The notes: a model not told the origin generated them from the letters alone. Shown: positions 1-13,509, counted from the first letter of the stretch. The stretch is 64,000 nucleotides of DNA from Osmia lignaria lignaria (GCF_051020975.1 NC_135046.1:3534001-3598000); one strand, 5' to 3'. Numbers and translations are program-made.

Positions 1-2722
1 CGAGTTTGGCGATAGTCCAACAGATGCCAATTCAATCTTTCTGCTTGCTGCGGATGTAAAATTTCAGATGGCCAAGGAACTTTCCTCTTCTGTGCCTTTT
101 CCTGGCCACTGCAGTCCTTCGAGTGTGCTTACGAGTTCCTTAACAGGGCATGCATCCCTCAAATATACTATCTTCTTTCACTTGTTTTGCTTTTCATAAG
201 TTATTCACGTTCCGTGATTTTTTGATGAGAAAATATCTTCGGATTTCCAAACGTCGAGATAGCCGCATTGAATATCTCCAGTAACCAATAGCAGGCGTTT
301 CTTTATTTCTCAGCCATCAAGGGGCAAGAATTAATAAGCATTCCGAACTCGTACGCTCGGCCGAACAGCAATTAATTTATTCCCCGCGGTATACGAGTGT
401 CCCGAATGAGAAAATTATTCAAGAAGCCCGTGGGATACGCGCCTCTCTCCTCGTTCACGAGACTTTCCCTCGGTTTCAGGGAACGCTTCGAATTTAACGA
501 GCACCTTCATTGATGAATCGCACTCATCAAAGCGTCGCACGATTTCAGGTTGATCTAACGACGCCACGTAATCACGAGCAAGCTAACGGAGAAGCTTCAA
601 GACGACTGTTGCCACTTACTTAACACGCGTCGCGACGCTCGTCCAACGGGCTAACGCGTATCCCGCTCGAAACACGCATTATTCCGCTTGGAATATGTTC
701 TTGCAACGTTCTACAAGATTCAAAGTCGCTTCTATGTTTGTTCCACTGAGTTTCCCCTGCAATTTCCACGGATTTTGGATTTGTAACGAATGGAAATTCG
801 GGGAAATTTAACGTGTTCTCTGATTTGGCGAATTTCAAGATTCTGAACGAAAATTAACGCTTAAAATACTCATCTTTACAGGTACTTAACTTTTGAACGG
901 ATAGATTCCTCAAGCTGAAACTTGCATTTTTTAATTTGTCTCGTCGAATTTTGTATACCTCAAAGTAATGTTCAAACAATTGGAGTACATCAGACCCCAC
1001 CTCACCAATTAAGAATTATAACTAAATTCAAAATAATATGTTTATATTCCATTACCTTATATTGTCCTAGATCCTTGACACTGCAGGATAATTTAACGTT
1101 ACGTCCTGCTGGAACTGTGATATTCCCTATTTCTTCGACGAATTCAGGATCTGGGACGGTGGTAACTGAAATCAGAAATTAAACAACGATTTGTACATTG
1201 TCAAAGTATACATTGTCAAGTCTCAAACACTAAGAATATATCTTTTTTTTTAAATCACAACATCGCGGACAATCCAAGAACGTATTTTACTTGCAGAGAT
1301 TCGCTTTAGATACGTTCAGAAGAGATGTACTTTGAGTTATAAGCACTCGCCGATTGGACTGACAGTCTAGTTATTGAATACAAAATGCAATTTTTCAAGT
1401 CTGCCGCGCGGTACATCTCGTCGCAAGTAGTCTTGAAAAGTAACAGACTGTTCCTTGTTCGCCGAGGCTGATCGAATCCGCGCCAGGATTTCGACGTATC
1501 CGTCTCATCCAAACGGGACATCAGCCATCCATCGCGTTTCCTCCCTGAATAGCATTATTTCTACGACGATACTGACGATCAAAACGAATTTTCTCACGAT
1601 AGCGCCATGCTAGTGGTTTCCATTCAACCACTGCTTTTGGAGAAGAAACTGCAACCCTTTTTAAAGAAAATTAGAATTATTGTTCTTTAATTTTTACTTA
1701 AAAGGAATTCTCAAACCTTCTCGTCCCAAATTAAAATTACCAATCAATAATTATTGAATAATATCTGAAATGTTTAATGATACTTTCGATACAATGTATT
1801 TTGTTCTTCATTGAAATTCTGCGAGGTGCAAAATGCACTGCAAATCCATTAACGCTTCAATGCAACCGTGCCGTCATTATCATCGGTATTCATTATCGGT
1901 CAAAAAGAATATCGCGAGAACGCAACACGAAGTGCGAAGCGTCGAAATTGTCGAAATGCCTTGAAAGGAATTCACGGTAACGAGAACAAACTAATGGAAG
2001 CGCGTCGACATGGAAATCCACATGAAATTTCAATGCTACGCGGAACACCATAGCCAACGCACGCTTTCAAGTACACTATAACAGAGGAATCATAAATCAA
2101 ACTTGTACGTAGCACAATTATACCATGAAAGGTCTGAAAAGATGCAGATGACAAAGGAAGACAAACTTCTTTGTATATTTTTACTATAAAAGAAAATGAA
2201 CACACTTATATAAGATAAACCTGAGAGGGATTTTATAAATATTTAATAATTAAGGATTACATTATTACAGCGTAAGAAATGAAGATTTTGAGAATTGCAG
2301 CTTGCTCTATATCTCCTTTTACTCTAGGGAAGCCTACTTTGCTCGATACTATACAAAACGTACATTCCTTGATAGTAGGTACTGAAATTCGTGAATTTCA
2401 GTTGGATTCTAGCGATCAGATCAAGCTTCTCTAGGGAAAATGGCGATATAGAGGCAGAAATTTTAAAAATCTTAATTTTAATATTCAATATTAATATTAA
2501 GAGTAATTCAGAAAAAAATAATATAAAATTTAATGTACAACTGTCACTTCTTTTCCGAACAAAATTTGTTACAATTTTTACAACTTGTTAAATTTTTATT
2601 CGCCATCTCACCTTGGTTTACTCTTGTTTAGTAAAATTGTATTTGAAGATAAATGAGAACTTTCATCGAATAGTGGATCGAAATGCATCTAATGCGTTTC
2701 AAAGTGCGCTGCTCAAACGATA
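1..2722. other. non-coding stretch, no gene recognised
   Basis: No frame here looks coding on either strand. The first 1.6 kb is mixed in composition and CpG-containing; from about 1640 it turns AT-rich, with runs such as 2460-2530 made largely of A and T. I see no paired inverted ends, tRNA or recognisable transposon. It reads as intron or intergenic insect DNA. Confidence 0.6.
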
Positions 2723-2935
2723 TTACGGATTACAGAGGAGTTGAAAAGGGGTGAGGATCTGGAAGCGGCAAAAAAAAAGAGAAAGATCGTTAGCTCCGAA
2801 GAGACCCGACAGGGGAGGTACTACTTTCGAGTTCGAATACGATTCCGCTAACGATCCGTACAGTTGCACCTGTATCCCTGCACCCTCCACGTTCACCTTC
2901 GGCTCCAATTCAACCCCCGTAAGATCCCCGGTTGT
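2723..2935 (-). CDS. candidate 3' exon, unknown protein
   Basis: On the minus strand a strong splice acceptor (a pyrimidine-rich stretch ending GTCCTCAG, with CAG at 2938-2936) opens a frame that runs 70 codons from 2935 to a TAA at 2725-2723. The first 47 or so codons have coding-like composition and a mild GC rise over the flanks; the product begins TTGDLTGVELEPKV and is rich in G, V, E and S. The end is phenylalanine-rich because it reads through an A-run, so the true exon may stop earlier, for example at a weak donor after a TCG AAA pair. The frame is phase 0 and joins in frame with the candidate exon at 4459-4506. The opposite strand is also open over part of this stretch, so chance cannot be excluded. 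I recognise no domain. It could be a late exon of the gene that starts near 43190. Confidence 0.3.
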   Translation of the reverse strand, partial: TTGDLTGVELEPKVNVEGAGIQVQLYGSLAESYSNSKVVPPLSGLFGANDLSLFFCRFQILTPFQLLCNP

Positions 2936-5900
2936 CTGAGGACAGAGAACGATGAGGCAATCTGTGCTGGCTAAAATAAGTCGCTTGGTTTCCTCTCTCT
3001 GTTTTATATCAAATAATTAATCGACGCATTTCCGTTTAATTATAAACACACCCTCCTTTCTCCATCTAAACGCGTTTCGCGTAAATCTTTCGGCGTTCAA
3101 GCACGGTTCACAAAGTGAAATGAAAAAAGGAAAAAATAATAATAATAACAATGATCGTAAAGCTCTCAGCGGGTCGGCAACAATTCAACACTTTAAAACA
3201 GCTTTATATCGTCCACGCAAAGTGCAGGCAACGCTTGTTTACAACGGCGTCCATAAAAATAAATGCGAGGAAGAGACACACGGCCACGTTCCAGCAAGCA
3301 GCTTCTCGCCATAGCCTAGATTTACATGCGCGCGTATATATACGGGTAAATAAATGGAACGGAAAGAAAATGGAGAAACACGAGGAAACGGCGAAAGGTG
3401 ACTTGTAAAGGTGACTCCTGCTTTTGCCAAGGGAACAGGACCTAACGCTACTAGGAAATTCTCTTTGGGCCACTGCCATCGACTTTGCTATCTGCCAACC
3501 CAAAGGAACCACCAGCTTGTGCAGACTTATACACGTGTGTATGTGTGTAACTTAGTGCGAGACCACATTTCGAACTCGCCGAGACAGAGTATCTCTTCCT
3601 CGGCTTGGCTCATCCAGCAAATCTCTGATTTTCATAGTTCATAAATAAGATCATATTTTATGTAAAATTAAATGATGGTGCAAAACTGAACTGTTATTGG
3701 CAGATTCTTATTAAATAAAAGAAAAAAAAAAATGAATCTTGTTGACTCTTAAATTCTATTATTAAGGCCCTTGTATTATCAGTACCTCTTTTCAGCTTTG
3801 GCCCGATGTTTCGTTTCGTCACCCCCGAAATTTCATCGAATAACTGGGCCAACGCTCTCCAACAATAACAACCCTCGGCTAGCGGAAACGAGCACAAGGA
3901 ACACGCGCCTCGGAGGTGCTCAGCAAATTCCGCCAAACATACTCGACTCGCTCTAATCACCAATTCACTCGAAACCGGCAACAACCCTGTAAAACTCTCT
4001 CCGCTGGCATCCGCATAATTAATAAACCGGCGCGTGAATCGTTAGAAGACGCGATCGGCCGCGATTTTCGAGCGTGAAACACGCGATCATCCGCGACGAT
4101 GAGAGATATTAATTAAAATTCTCCGGCCCACTCGAACCGTAACGAGGGGATCTCTCTCGCTCTTTAATCGCCCGAGCGTATATCCTGAAAACCTACCCGG
4201 CGAGTTTCCACGTTTTCACGCTTTTCCTCGCGTCCAATTAACGCGAAACATCGTTGCGTGACGCGTACCGGATCTTTGCGATTTCCGACTAACCTTCGAA
4301 GGAACACACCCTCTTTTCTCGCTCGCTTTGACCAACCTTCCTACGCTCGTTAATTCGAAGCCGATACTCGAGCATCGTGTTAATTATCTCGCGAGTCTAT
4401 GGTCTACTTTCGCCCGTAATTAATACCTCGATTTTCTTCTTGACTGGATTGCACTTACCGCCACGAGGGTTGTTGTCGTCGTATATGAATCTTTGTTTCT
4501 TGTTTTCTGGATGCAGAGATTTCATTGATTTGTTGCTTGACGCCTAATTGGAAGCTTAATTGGCAGTTGCCTACTCTGCGTTTTAATTAACTAGTGAGTT
4601 TGAACTTTCACTGAGGCTTGGGACGATCATGATTCAAAAGTTATGAGAAAAAGAAACTCGTACTTCTTATAGTGCATTGAGCCGAATATAAGTGTTTGAA
4701 AATGATTACACAAATGTTACAGAATTTAAAATTCCACTAAATTTCAGATTTATTCAGCGAGAAATAGAGGAACAAGGAGGCATCGGAGTTTTTGCCAGGA
4801 CGTTACTGCAAGATTTTGCTGACTAGATAACGTCTGCTTCTACTCACAGTCAGAATTTATCGGCGGTCGAGAAAATAAGGGTCGTCTTCTTAAAAATTAT
4901 ATCACTTTCAGCAAAGTGTAAGAAATTGAATTACAAGTTATTCGAGAGCCACCCTCCGATCGCTTAAGTCACCTTAACTTTTCCAACGGAATCGCATCCC
5001 TATTAAATGCACTCTAAATCAAACTTCATTTCTGAATCCAACACTTTAATGTACATTGTTCAATTTCAAAATGATGCAATTATAGCTATTCGTCTTATTT
5101 AATGGGGACCTAGTTATCGAAGCGCTTTGAAAGAGCTTTCTTGAATATTAGTGAGTTAAGCAAGACAACCAAGAAATCATAAAGTGTCTCATGCTGCTCG
5201 TACACACGACAAAGCCAGCAACGAATGTCTGTTCGGTGCGACGAAGCTTTGAACAGGGAGGCAACATTTTATGTCAATTTTCCGCTTCAGGTAGCGAGAC
5301 TCGCGAGGAAACGGGCCGACTACATCGCGTCGCGCGTATCCTCGTGAAAATATCGCTGTTACGGAAGCAATAGGCAATCGAGCGTGCGAAATATTTTCCG
5401 TGCGAACGTGTCGTTGTGACGGGAAATCTTGTTACTTTAGCTACTCGACTTCCTATGCACAACCGGCTCTCTGCATTATTAATAATTGAAATCCGATTTC
5501 AATTTCACCGGGAGCATAGGTCCGTGTTAAACACGAAACAGCTTCGACTGATTTGCGTATGTAAATTTCAGAAAAGCCCTCCACTTTCTCCTTTGATTTT
5601 ATTCGACAAACGAAGTTCCTGACTTTTTCCGAAAGAATACAACCTTGGCATCCGGGGCGTGGAATTGCATTTTCTAAAAATGTTCGAGAGCAGCTAACAG
5701 ACTCGAACGCGAACGTTCCAGCACGCGAGGAAGAAAAGTGACGATGGTCGTCGGACGTTTGCAAGCTCGAATTCCGGAAACGCAGCCGAATTGTTCTCGC
5801 ATTCCCGGATTTTCATTTAAACCGAGCTCCCTATCGGCCCGGCGACTTAAACGCGTCGGAATAACACTTGCCGCTGGAGAACGTTCATCAGAAATGCATG

Positions 5901-7462
5901 GGCTTCCGGTGGTCGGTTTCGCGACCGAAAAAACCAATGTTTTCTCCACCTTTTCCTCGGAAAGTTCGAACGAAATCCGAGATAAGGATTTGAGGGCACG
6001 CATTCACATATACACTTTGAGATTCGACCAGCGGATACGAAAGTTTACCTTGGAAACGCGCTCGTGTTCGCATTTGCATATACAGAGTGTCCTACCCGAC
6101 GAAACTCTTTTCCTTTTTTTTTTTTCCTTCATCTTCGTATTACGAAAACATCTTTCGCGTAGAAAGTTGCATAAGTTTAAAACGAAGAGTCAATGTGTGC
6201 GCGTTTAGGTGTGAATGTGAAATTTCTTCTCTTTTTTTTTTAGTTTTTCCCTTCCTGTTCCTTGAGACTTTCATATCGTAGGGTGAAACCATTTGATCCT
6301 TCCTTTTTCTTGAATTTGAATTCTCTTTCTCTTGTGTGTACACTGTTGCATTTATGTACGATACAGTTTGAAAGACTGTTGAAAATATGAGTGAGTTTGT
6401 TGAGATAAATTGCAGCAAGTTGCTTCTGCGTCCGGTAATATATAGGACATTTATAAAGTTATTTATAACAAAACTATGATACATGCTACGCGGGCTCTCG
6501 GTGCGAACATAAACAATAGAGACTATATAAATTTTTTATTGCTTAAAAGGGATAGATCATAGAGATTAAAACTCGTGGCAGCGAAATACAAATGTCTATT
6601 TTAAATTGTTGGAAAGTGAAAACAAAAAATACATTTAATTTCCTCATAACTGTTCTTCCCATGAACCGAAATAGAACGTTTGAAATTTCCCCAAAATGTC
6701 CACCCTCGTCTCCTAAAAGTTTCCGTGATTCAGATTCCAAGCTACCCGTTTGTAGAATGAAACTTATCGGCTTGGATGCCAAGAACAATTCAAAACAAAA
6801 AGCATAAAAGTCGGGTTGCTAACATAAACGCGTCTCTCGAAATCGTAAAGTAGTCAGAATCTCCTTTGCAACCAACTTGTACCTCTTTTTCTATTTTTGT
6901 TCGCGTTACACAGATTACATACATATCGTTTTTATCGAAACTCTACCGTCTGTCTATGTTCGCATCCACTTTATCTTGATTCAACTGTGTATTTTCCGTC
7001 GATGCGTTCCTCACTGACGGCTTTTTCCCTGTCTCTCGGAAAAACTACGTCCCTGGGAATGCGGCACAAGCGTGCGAATGTGCACGTGCACAGGAAAGAT
7101 TTCCGAGAGCCGGATTTTTCAATGCCAACAACAGCTCAGCTGGCCTGGTGTGACGAATACGTGAATGATTTTCCCTTCTTCAACCCCCTTGGAAAACGTT
7201 TTCTCTTGCTAAGAACTCAGAATCTCTATGGATTGCATGAGTCGTGGATAGAGAAATAAAATAAGCAACTACGAAAGTTATTTTACCTATCCGGATTCAA
7301 TATTTTTCTGGATTAAGTTTAGAGTAATTTCGAAAAAGATCACTTAATTAATTAATTGAAGAATTTTCAATAACTGTGCTCAATAATACCGAAATTATGA
7401 TAGATTTTTAAAAAATAAATATTTTACTAACTGTAACAATGATCTAACTACCCACACGCTGT
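2936..7462. other. intron-like region
   Basis: Apart from the 48-base candidate exon at 4459-4506 I see no coding sequence. At 4016-4430 there are at least seven TAAT/ATTA homeodomain-type cores in GC-richer DNA. A T-run lies near 6113-6126, and a GT-rich stretch near 3535-3549. The 156-codon frame at 5738-6208 runs through the T-run as polyphenylalanine and looks accidental. Confidence 0.5.
4459..4506 (-). CDS. candidate 48-base internal exon
   Basis: On the minus strand an acceptor (CAG at 4509-4507, preceded by a short pyrimidine stretch) and a consensus donor (GTAAGT at 4458-4453) bound 16 codons ending DSYTTTTTLVA. Both ends are phase 0, so it joins in frame to the candidate exon at 2935 across a 1.5 kb intron. 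A threonine-rich linker is common just outside the last folded domain of cell-surface proteins, but so short an exon cannot identify a family. The pyrimidine tract is weak and the pairing was found by looking for it, so the support is limited. Confidence 0.2.
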
Positions 7463-7537
7463 AGCGAAAATGATATGAAATATAAAATTAAATTAAAATT
7501 GGGACCCTTCCCATGGTCCGCTGTTCGAGGGTGAATA
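7463..7537 (-). repeat. dispersed repeat, copy 1
   Basis: Read on the minus strand it runs from a T-rich lead through CACCCTCGAACAGCGGACC and ATGGGAAGGGTCCC into a tract of AATTTTAATTT. The same order (CCCTCGGAYGGCRGACC, then ATGG with a GAGAG/GAAGG variation, then an AT tail) occurs at 12246-12322, 54071-54150 and 56994-57062. The shared stretch is about 70 bases; true ends are not visible and no target duplication was found. Confidence 0.65.
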
Positions 7538-7695
7538 AAATACGTGCTCATCTTCATGCATCAGAAAAACAAAATGTTAAGACAAAAATTTCAAGACCTA
7601 AATAAAATAATTACGAGATCTAACGGATGGTTCATAAATTATGAAAATGGCCCATCTCCCCAGAAATTACTCCAATTATCTTTGTATTTTATTTT

Positions 7696-7763
7696 TGCAA
7701 GTAGAGGCATCGAACCTCTGTATATCTACTGTTAACGAAAAAGTGTGAAAATAATAACTTGCA
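7696..7763 (-). other. tRNA-like fold, degenerate or pseudogene
   Basis: On the minus strand the first seven bases TGCAAGT pair perfectly with the last seven ACTTGCA, 68 bases overall. Just before the 3' strand sits a perfect T-arm: AGAGG, loop TTCGATG, CCTCT. This contains an exact RNA polymerase III B box (GGTTCGANNCC). The spacing of T-arm to acceptor stem is exactly that of a tRNA. The middle 35 bases do not form a good D-arm and have no A box; the anticodon stem is poor (possible loops would read TAA or AAC). It is probably a decayed tRNA or tRNA-derived fragment rather than a working gene. A chance coincidence is less likely but possible. Confidence 0.35.
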
Positions 7764-10700
7764 AAAATGCTGATACGATTGCTCAATCGAATCGGAAGTT
7801 AGGTAAGTCTAACCAAGAAAGATTATCTGACAAATGACAGCGGTCTGTCTGTCCCGGGACCAATGAGTCGGTCCTTATCAGCCGATTCACGGCGCAGCCT
7901 CTCGACTTTTCCTGTGGAAAAGATGAAAAAGCCGGCGGGTCTATCTATCGATATCACTTCGCTGCCATGGTGGTAGACTGATGGTGGAAAAACAACAGCT
8001 AGGGTAGATAAACCATTTCTTACCTCGACGATATCATTGCCGCGAAGATTAAGTGGACGTAATAAAGGAATAAAAAGCGATCAGTGTTGAATGACCATTA
8101 ACGCGATCACCTTCAGTCCTTCCCTCCAGGAAAATAAAAAGTCTTCGAGTGATTATTTTCTGATGGTCTAATTTTTTACCTCTTCTTCCGGTTAATTGAT
8201 TTATCACTCGGTAGAAAATTAATTAGCATTTTCCTGTTTTGTTAAACGATAAATCCTTTCTGTTCCACTATATACATTACACCCTGTATACGATGAGTTG
8301 GTCCTCTCATTTGAATACTTAGATTGGAAGGATCGCCAGGGGGTTTGGCTGTACGCCGGAAGTAGCGGGGTGGATGGCAGTGTCGAGCAGCGAAGAAGGG
8401 GAGACCAGGCACAACCTGGGGCCGCTTAATCGCGTTTTCCGTGAAATTTATGAGATCTGAACCGATAAGGTGGGAAATAAGAGCGAACCCCGGAGAAAGA
8501 AGCAAGAAAAAAAAAGAGAAAAAGAAAGGTAGAAACGGGCTAGAATCGTGGCGAGAGTATAACGGCCCGCTTTAATACGTGAAATGCTTGTGATTTTGAA
8601 GTAGATAAGGGGAATCATCGCACGGCTAGATGCTTTCCACTGTTTTTTCGCCAAATATCCGCCTATACGAGATTTCACGGATTGGTTATTGATGTAAGCG
8701 TTATTGGCCAACGCTGTGCCGCTTTCAATAGTCATAAATGAAAGCAGAGAATTTCATTGCTCCGATTTTTCCGCATTTTTTCAGTTTTTCAAGCTTTCGT
8801 GATTGGATTCTTCGAGTACTATTCACAACCAGTGACTTTCTGAAAATACCACTGAGCTTTGTATTAAAAATATTCTGATAAAAGCAACGACTTTCCAAGA
8901 TGGTAGAATTCAAATGTAACCTCGAAGGGAACAGTGAAGACTGAAAAATCCACCGCACACAACGCTCGCCAGGTTATTGCATACACTTAACGATGCAACA
9001 GCATTTTCAACAGCACCTTCAAAGTAATGTCTGACTGAAGAGTAGCTCGTCTACGATGTATAATTCTTCTAACGAGGGAATTGCGATGAAAGAAGAGCAC
9101 GGGAATCGTCCGCCCATAAGAACTTAACGTTTCAGAAAAATATTCCAGACACCGCCAGCGAACCGCACTATTATTCCACGTTCATCGCGAAGAAAAGGAA
9201 CAAGGGAAAACACGAACGAGGACTTCTTAAAATATCAATAAAATTTCGATAAAGCTTCGTTAAGAAAGGAAAATGCCACGAAAATTGTGCTTATTGGGGG
9301 AAAAAAAATACCGACAGAGGAAACTAACAAGTACTCGAACGATTAATAATATTTTTTAGAACTATTTACGAGATTACAATTATGGCAAGTTGTAAAATAA
9401 ATAAAGGCAAAGCTTATTTATGGAAGCTTCTTTGCGAGAATACTAGTGTTGAAATCACTCGCGACCTTCTTAGGTGACTACACTACTCTTACAGGGACAG
9501 ATTTGTTGAATTTATTTACAAAGGATCCGATTATAAGTTGTATTATTAAACTTCAGAAATAAATCATCCACAGCCGAGAATTGCAAATTACTCTCGGCTC
9601 GATTTGATAACAGTTTCTGTTGTAACAAAGTTAGATTTCGACGTTTTCGGTTCATAGCTACACAGACAGTAGTCGAACATGATGTAGAGTGAACCAGAAC
9701 AGTTGTTTCTGATAGTAGAATTTCCGACACCTCAATTAAACTTCCTTCGTGAACTAAATACAATAAACTCTACCAACAATTAATTCCCTCTGATTTAACA
9801 CAACTTTCAATTACATGTCCATTACTTTATTTTTAAAGATAAAGGGGATATTTTTGAATCGTATTCGTGGAATATTTTTAAAGTATCAAAAAAGAAACAA
9901 TAATTTTGTTTGCCTTCGAGTACGTAAAATATTTTCAGTAGTATAGGTCAACGATTAGGGCGACGATGGCAGCCTCCTTTCCATAATATTATACACAGTA
10001 GAAATTGCACTTTTTCCTTTCCTTTTCGGCTGTATGGAAGACAGTTTAAACGGCTATTCAGCAAGAAATACAGACCTTTGTTTTGGTCGCGATAAAATCT
10101 GAAACTACCATCGCCGGAAAGACTGGCAGCCGAACGGGGCGAAACTCGGCAATCTTATCTAAATGAACTACCCCCTTCTAACTCCGTACATACTTTTGGT
10201 AAACGATCAAACAATCCAGTTAGCGTTCGTTTCTCCCTACGAACAGTATAATTGGGCAGGAAAGTAAAACTCAAAGATTGGGTTACGTCGGCCCTTTTCC
10301 CAACATCCTGGCAGATCTCCACGCTGATCCACTTTTTCTACGGGATTGGATATATCAAATGTCCTTCGACTAGCGTCGGTTTCTTATCGTCGATCTCGTT
10401 AAAGTTTATCGCTGGAATTTCAACCAGATCGATGATAATAATCGTTTCAAACCACGTTGACAAACACCAAGCCGGTTACACGATTTGCTCATCACATTCT
10501 CACGGTGTACTAAAATGATACTTCTCCGTCCATCAATCCGTCGTAAAGTAAATCCTCTAGAGAATCACGTATCATGAGACGGATTTATTCCCCAAACCGT
10601 AGCCGAGGTAAGACGGCGAGTGAGTATATCGGATTTACGTACTGTTCTGCCTGCCTTTTGCTACTCTCCTTCCTCGTGTTTTCAACCTTCCCCTCCGTCT

Positions 10701-12245
10701 GTTTACGCCGCAAACCTCGCGTTGTTTCTTCTCGTCGCTTTAAAATGCGATTTCCACCAGCCATCTCGAGTTTTCTCGGCTGACTTGCGGCGGATATTAT
10801 TCCCTTCTTACCATCTTGCTCCCACTGTGCTTGGATTTCTAATTTCATCGCGTCGATTCTTTCGCTGTTTCGTATTTGAATTTTGGTTTATCAGAGGTAT
10901 GAGACAGTAGGACAACCGTTGTATTAAAAACCTTTTTTCTTTTCGACAAATTGAGAAATATTTACAAAAATTTCTAAAAATACAAAAATGAAGAAAATAA
11001 AATTTTCTAACTCTCTATCAGACAATTACGATCGCGGCACTGATTTGGGACATCAGTGAAGTCTAGAACGCGTGTTTCACAAAGCGCGGATCGAAACACC
11101 GTAGAAACGTGTTCGAATCAAGTTGACGTGGCATTCATAAGCTTGCGTATTAAGCTACATAGTACGATTACTGTTTGGAATTCAATGCCTGGTTGAATTC
11201 GATTTTCTCTTCTGATTTAAATACAATATATATCCGAATATTCCACGTGGTGGCACGACGAGCTGGCACATTCGAACAATGTGATTGCAGAAAATTGAAA
11301 TGCAAATGGTTGATAATCGAGCCTTCGCGATGTACACGATCCTTTGCAAACTTCAAATCGATTTCATCCGTCGGATAATTCGGTTCCGCGAATGATATAT
11401 GTATGTGTATAAATTTATAACAGGCCACTCGTGAACAATCGTGAAACTCGATTATTAAAATAAAATTGAAAGCTATAAATAAATTGAAAATGTAAATTTC
11501 GAGTGGGTGTTTCATCGATTCTCTGATTTATTCACTTACTATTATCACTGAACATTATAATTGACACGTCAAACGATTATTCTGTCTTTTACAGTAACGA
11601 ACCGCAAACTTCGTTACATCGTTTCAAACGTGGTGCTAATCGACGTTAAATCAGAATTAAACGATCTTGTTAATTTGGTTCAGGATGAAAACGTTTCAAT
11701 ATAAAAATTCAGGTCAAAGAAAAATAAAACGTTGCTTCGTTGACAGAGTTCTTAGTTAAGCGTGCAACAGGAAAGAGCCAAGAGTGCATGTTCGATGCAT
11801 TTTTAAGCGAATCCTTGACACAAATAAGAAGACCTTAATAAGAGAATTGTACATCCGACATGAATAACAAAAAAGAAAGGCTTCGATTTCTTGCATTGAA
11901 TTGGAAATAAGGTCGGCTCGGACAGCGAGGCAAAAGAAAATATCGATATTTAGATTCGCATTCATCCATTCGTTTGTCGTTTATTGGACATCTTGACGGA
12001 TATTCAAGCGTACGACTTTTTAATCAAGCACCCGTTTAATTGAAAAGGGCATTCCAGAAATTATTCAAACGTGACACAATGAGTAATCGTTAATATTTTC
12101 TTTAAACATTAAGAAATGGTAAGATACGATCAATAAAATTTGAAAATTATAAAAAATCAATCTTTCATTTCCCTGAAATCATTTCTTCTATATCAGCCCA
12201 TTAGCCATTGAAGAATAAATTTTAAAGAAACAGTGTAAAATTTAG
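7764..12245. other. non-coding stretch, no gene recognised
   Basis: Ordinary insect intron or intergenic sequence. A perfect donor-like AG|GTAAGT at 7801-7808 sits in a small GTTAG...CTAAC hairpin, but the only start-led frame before it ends at an in-frame TAG. A purine-rich tract lies at 8500-8530. No convincing exon or mobile element was seen. Confidence 0.5.
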
Positions 12246-12322
12246 AAAATGAAAATGCTAGGAAATACAAAATGAAATGAAAATAAGGGCTCTCTCCAGA
12301 GTCCGCCGTCCGAGGAATAACC
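12246..12322 (-). repeat. dispersed repeat, copy 2
   Basis: On the minus strand it reads CCTCGGACGGCGGACTC, then TGGAGAGAGCCC, then an AT tail with ATTTTCATTTCATTTTG. The tail matches the tail of the copy at 54071-54150 almost base for base, which shows that the shared unit extends past the GC-rich core. Confidence 0.7.
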
Positions 12323-13509
12323 AACCCCGTAGCTTGGGATCAGCACATTTCCGGCTAAACAAGAAATTCATCTGTTTATTTCTCCCCCTGTTGACCCAGG
12401 TTTCACTCAGGATCTTCAAAACCATCCTAACAATAAGATTCATCCGACTTTTTCGATATTTCATGTTACATGCAAATTGACTGGTTTAGATACTCGTTCC
12501 CTAACGTAACGCAATTTATTCGCTGGAATAAATTTATTCGATCCATCCAGCGATTCAATTCCAAGCTCGGACGTGGGCCAGATGGAGGAACGGACAGAAA
12601 AAGAGCTGCTTCGTAGGAATAACTGGTTCACGAAGATCATAACTCAGCGGGAGGCTCGAGGCCATCAGAGGCGAGGCTAAATTCGCTGCTGGAACAACAG
12701 CAGATATTTGATTCCAAGAGAATCCGTCGCGAGCATGCCCGGAGGGCTGAAACTTTCCCTTTCTATCTCGGTGTGTTCGGGATACAGAAGTCGCGAAAGA
12801 AACGGCAGAAGACGGCTGGAAGGTCGAATGAAGAGAAATGAAGAGGGATGAATACACGCGTGAGAAGCATAGCGATACGTGGAACGGGCGTTAGCGGATC
12901 TCTGTGATTTATGTGAATCCAGGGAGCGGAAAGTTTATAAACGCGAACGCGATATTGCCAGGCGGGTGAAGATATTGCTGGAAGATGGAGAAACGTGTAT
13001 CGTATGGATTAACAGGATCAGATAATTTGATTTGTCAAAGTATTACGAAAGATTCGGGGGGAGAAAGCCTGGAAACGGATAGAGCGAGAAATGAGTAGAG
13101 AATTGTCAAACGTAGCACAAAACGGTTAAAAAGCAACGCTCGAAAATCGTCGTACACAGAGAGAGCGTTGTTCCCTAAAAAGGGGAAAAAAGCGACGAGG
13201 AATCGGGCGGAAAAATTCGCGCTAGCGAAGCCAGGATAACGAGAGGAGTAGGTCGAATCGAATCGAGCGGAGTAGAGAAGAGAAGAGAGAAAAAGAGATG
13301 CCCGTTCACGGTGTGTTTTCTGGTCACATATTTGTAAAGTACCCGGGAGCCAGCCGCCTCTATTCATTTCTGTCCGCCAAGCGGACGCTCCCCCTATTGC
13401 CCTGGGATCTCGGTCGCATAAATTCCAGCCACGCAGCATATGAAAAAAAAATTTACCACGCGGCCGGCACAAAGATTCTGCTGGCCTGTCGAGCGGACCG
13501 GGACAATTT

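Noticed and set aside
6078..6092. ATACAGAGTGTCCTA, like a motif at ends of some insect transposons
   Set aside because: No inverted partner or target duplication nearby.
5738..6208. 156-codon plus-strand frame
   Set aside because: It reads a T-run as polyphenylalanine, has an opposing open frame, and shows no splice or domain signal.
7767..7808. Short ATG frame before a perfect AG|GTAAGT donor
   Set aside because: An in-frame TAG ends the frame exactly at the donor, so it cannot splice as coding sequence.
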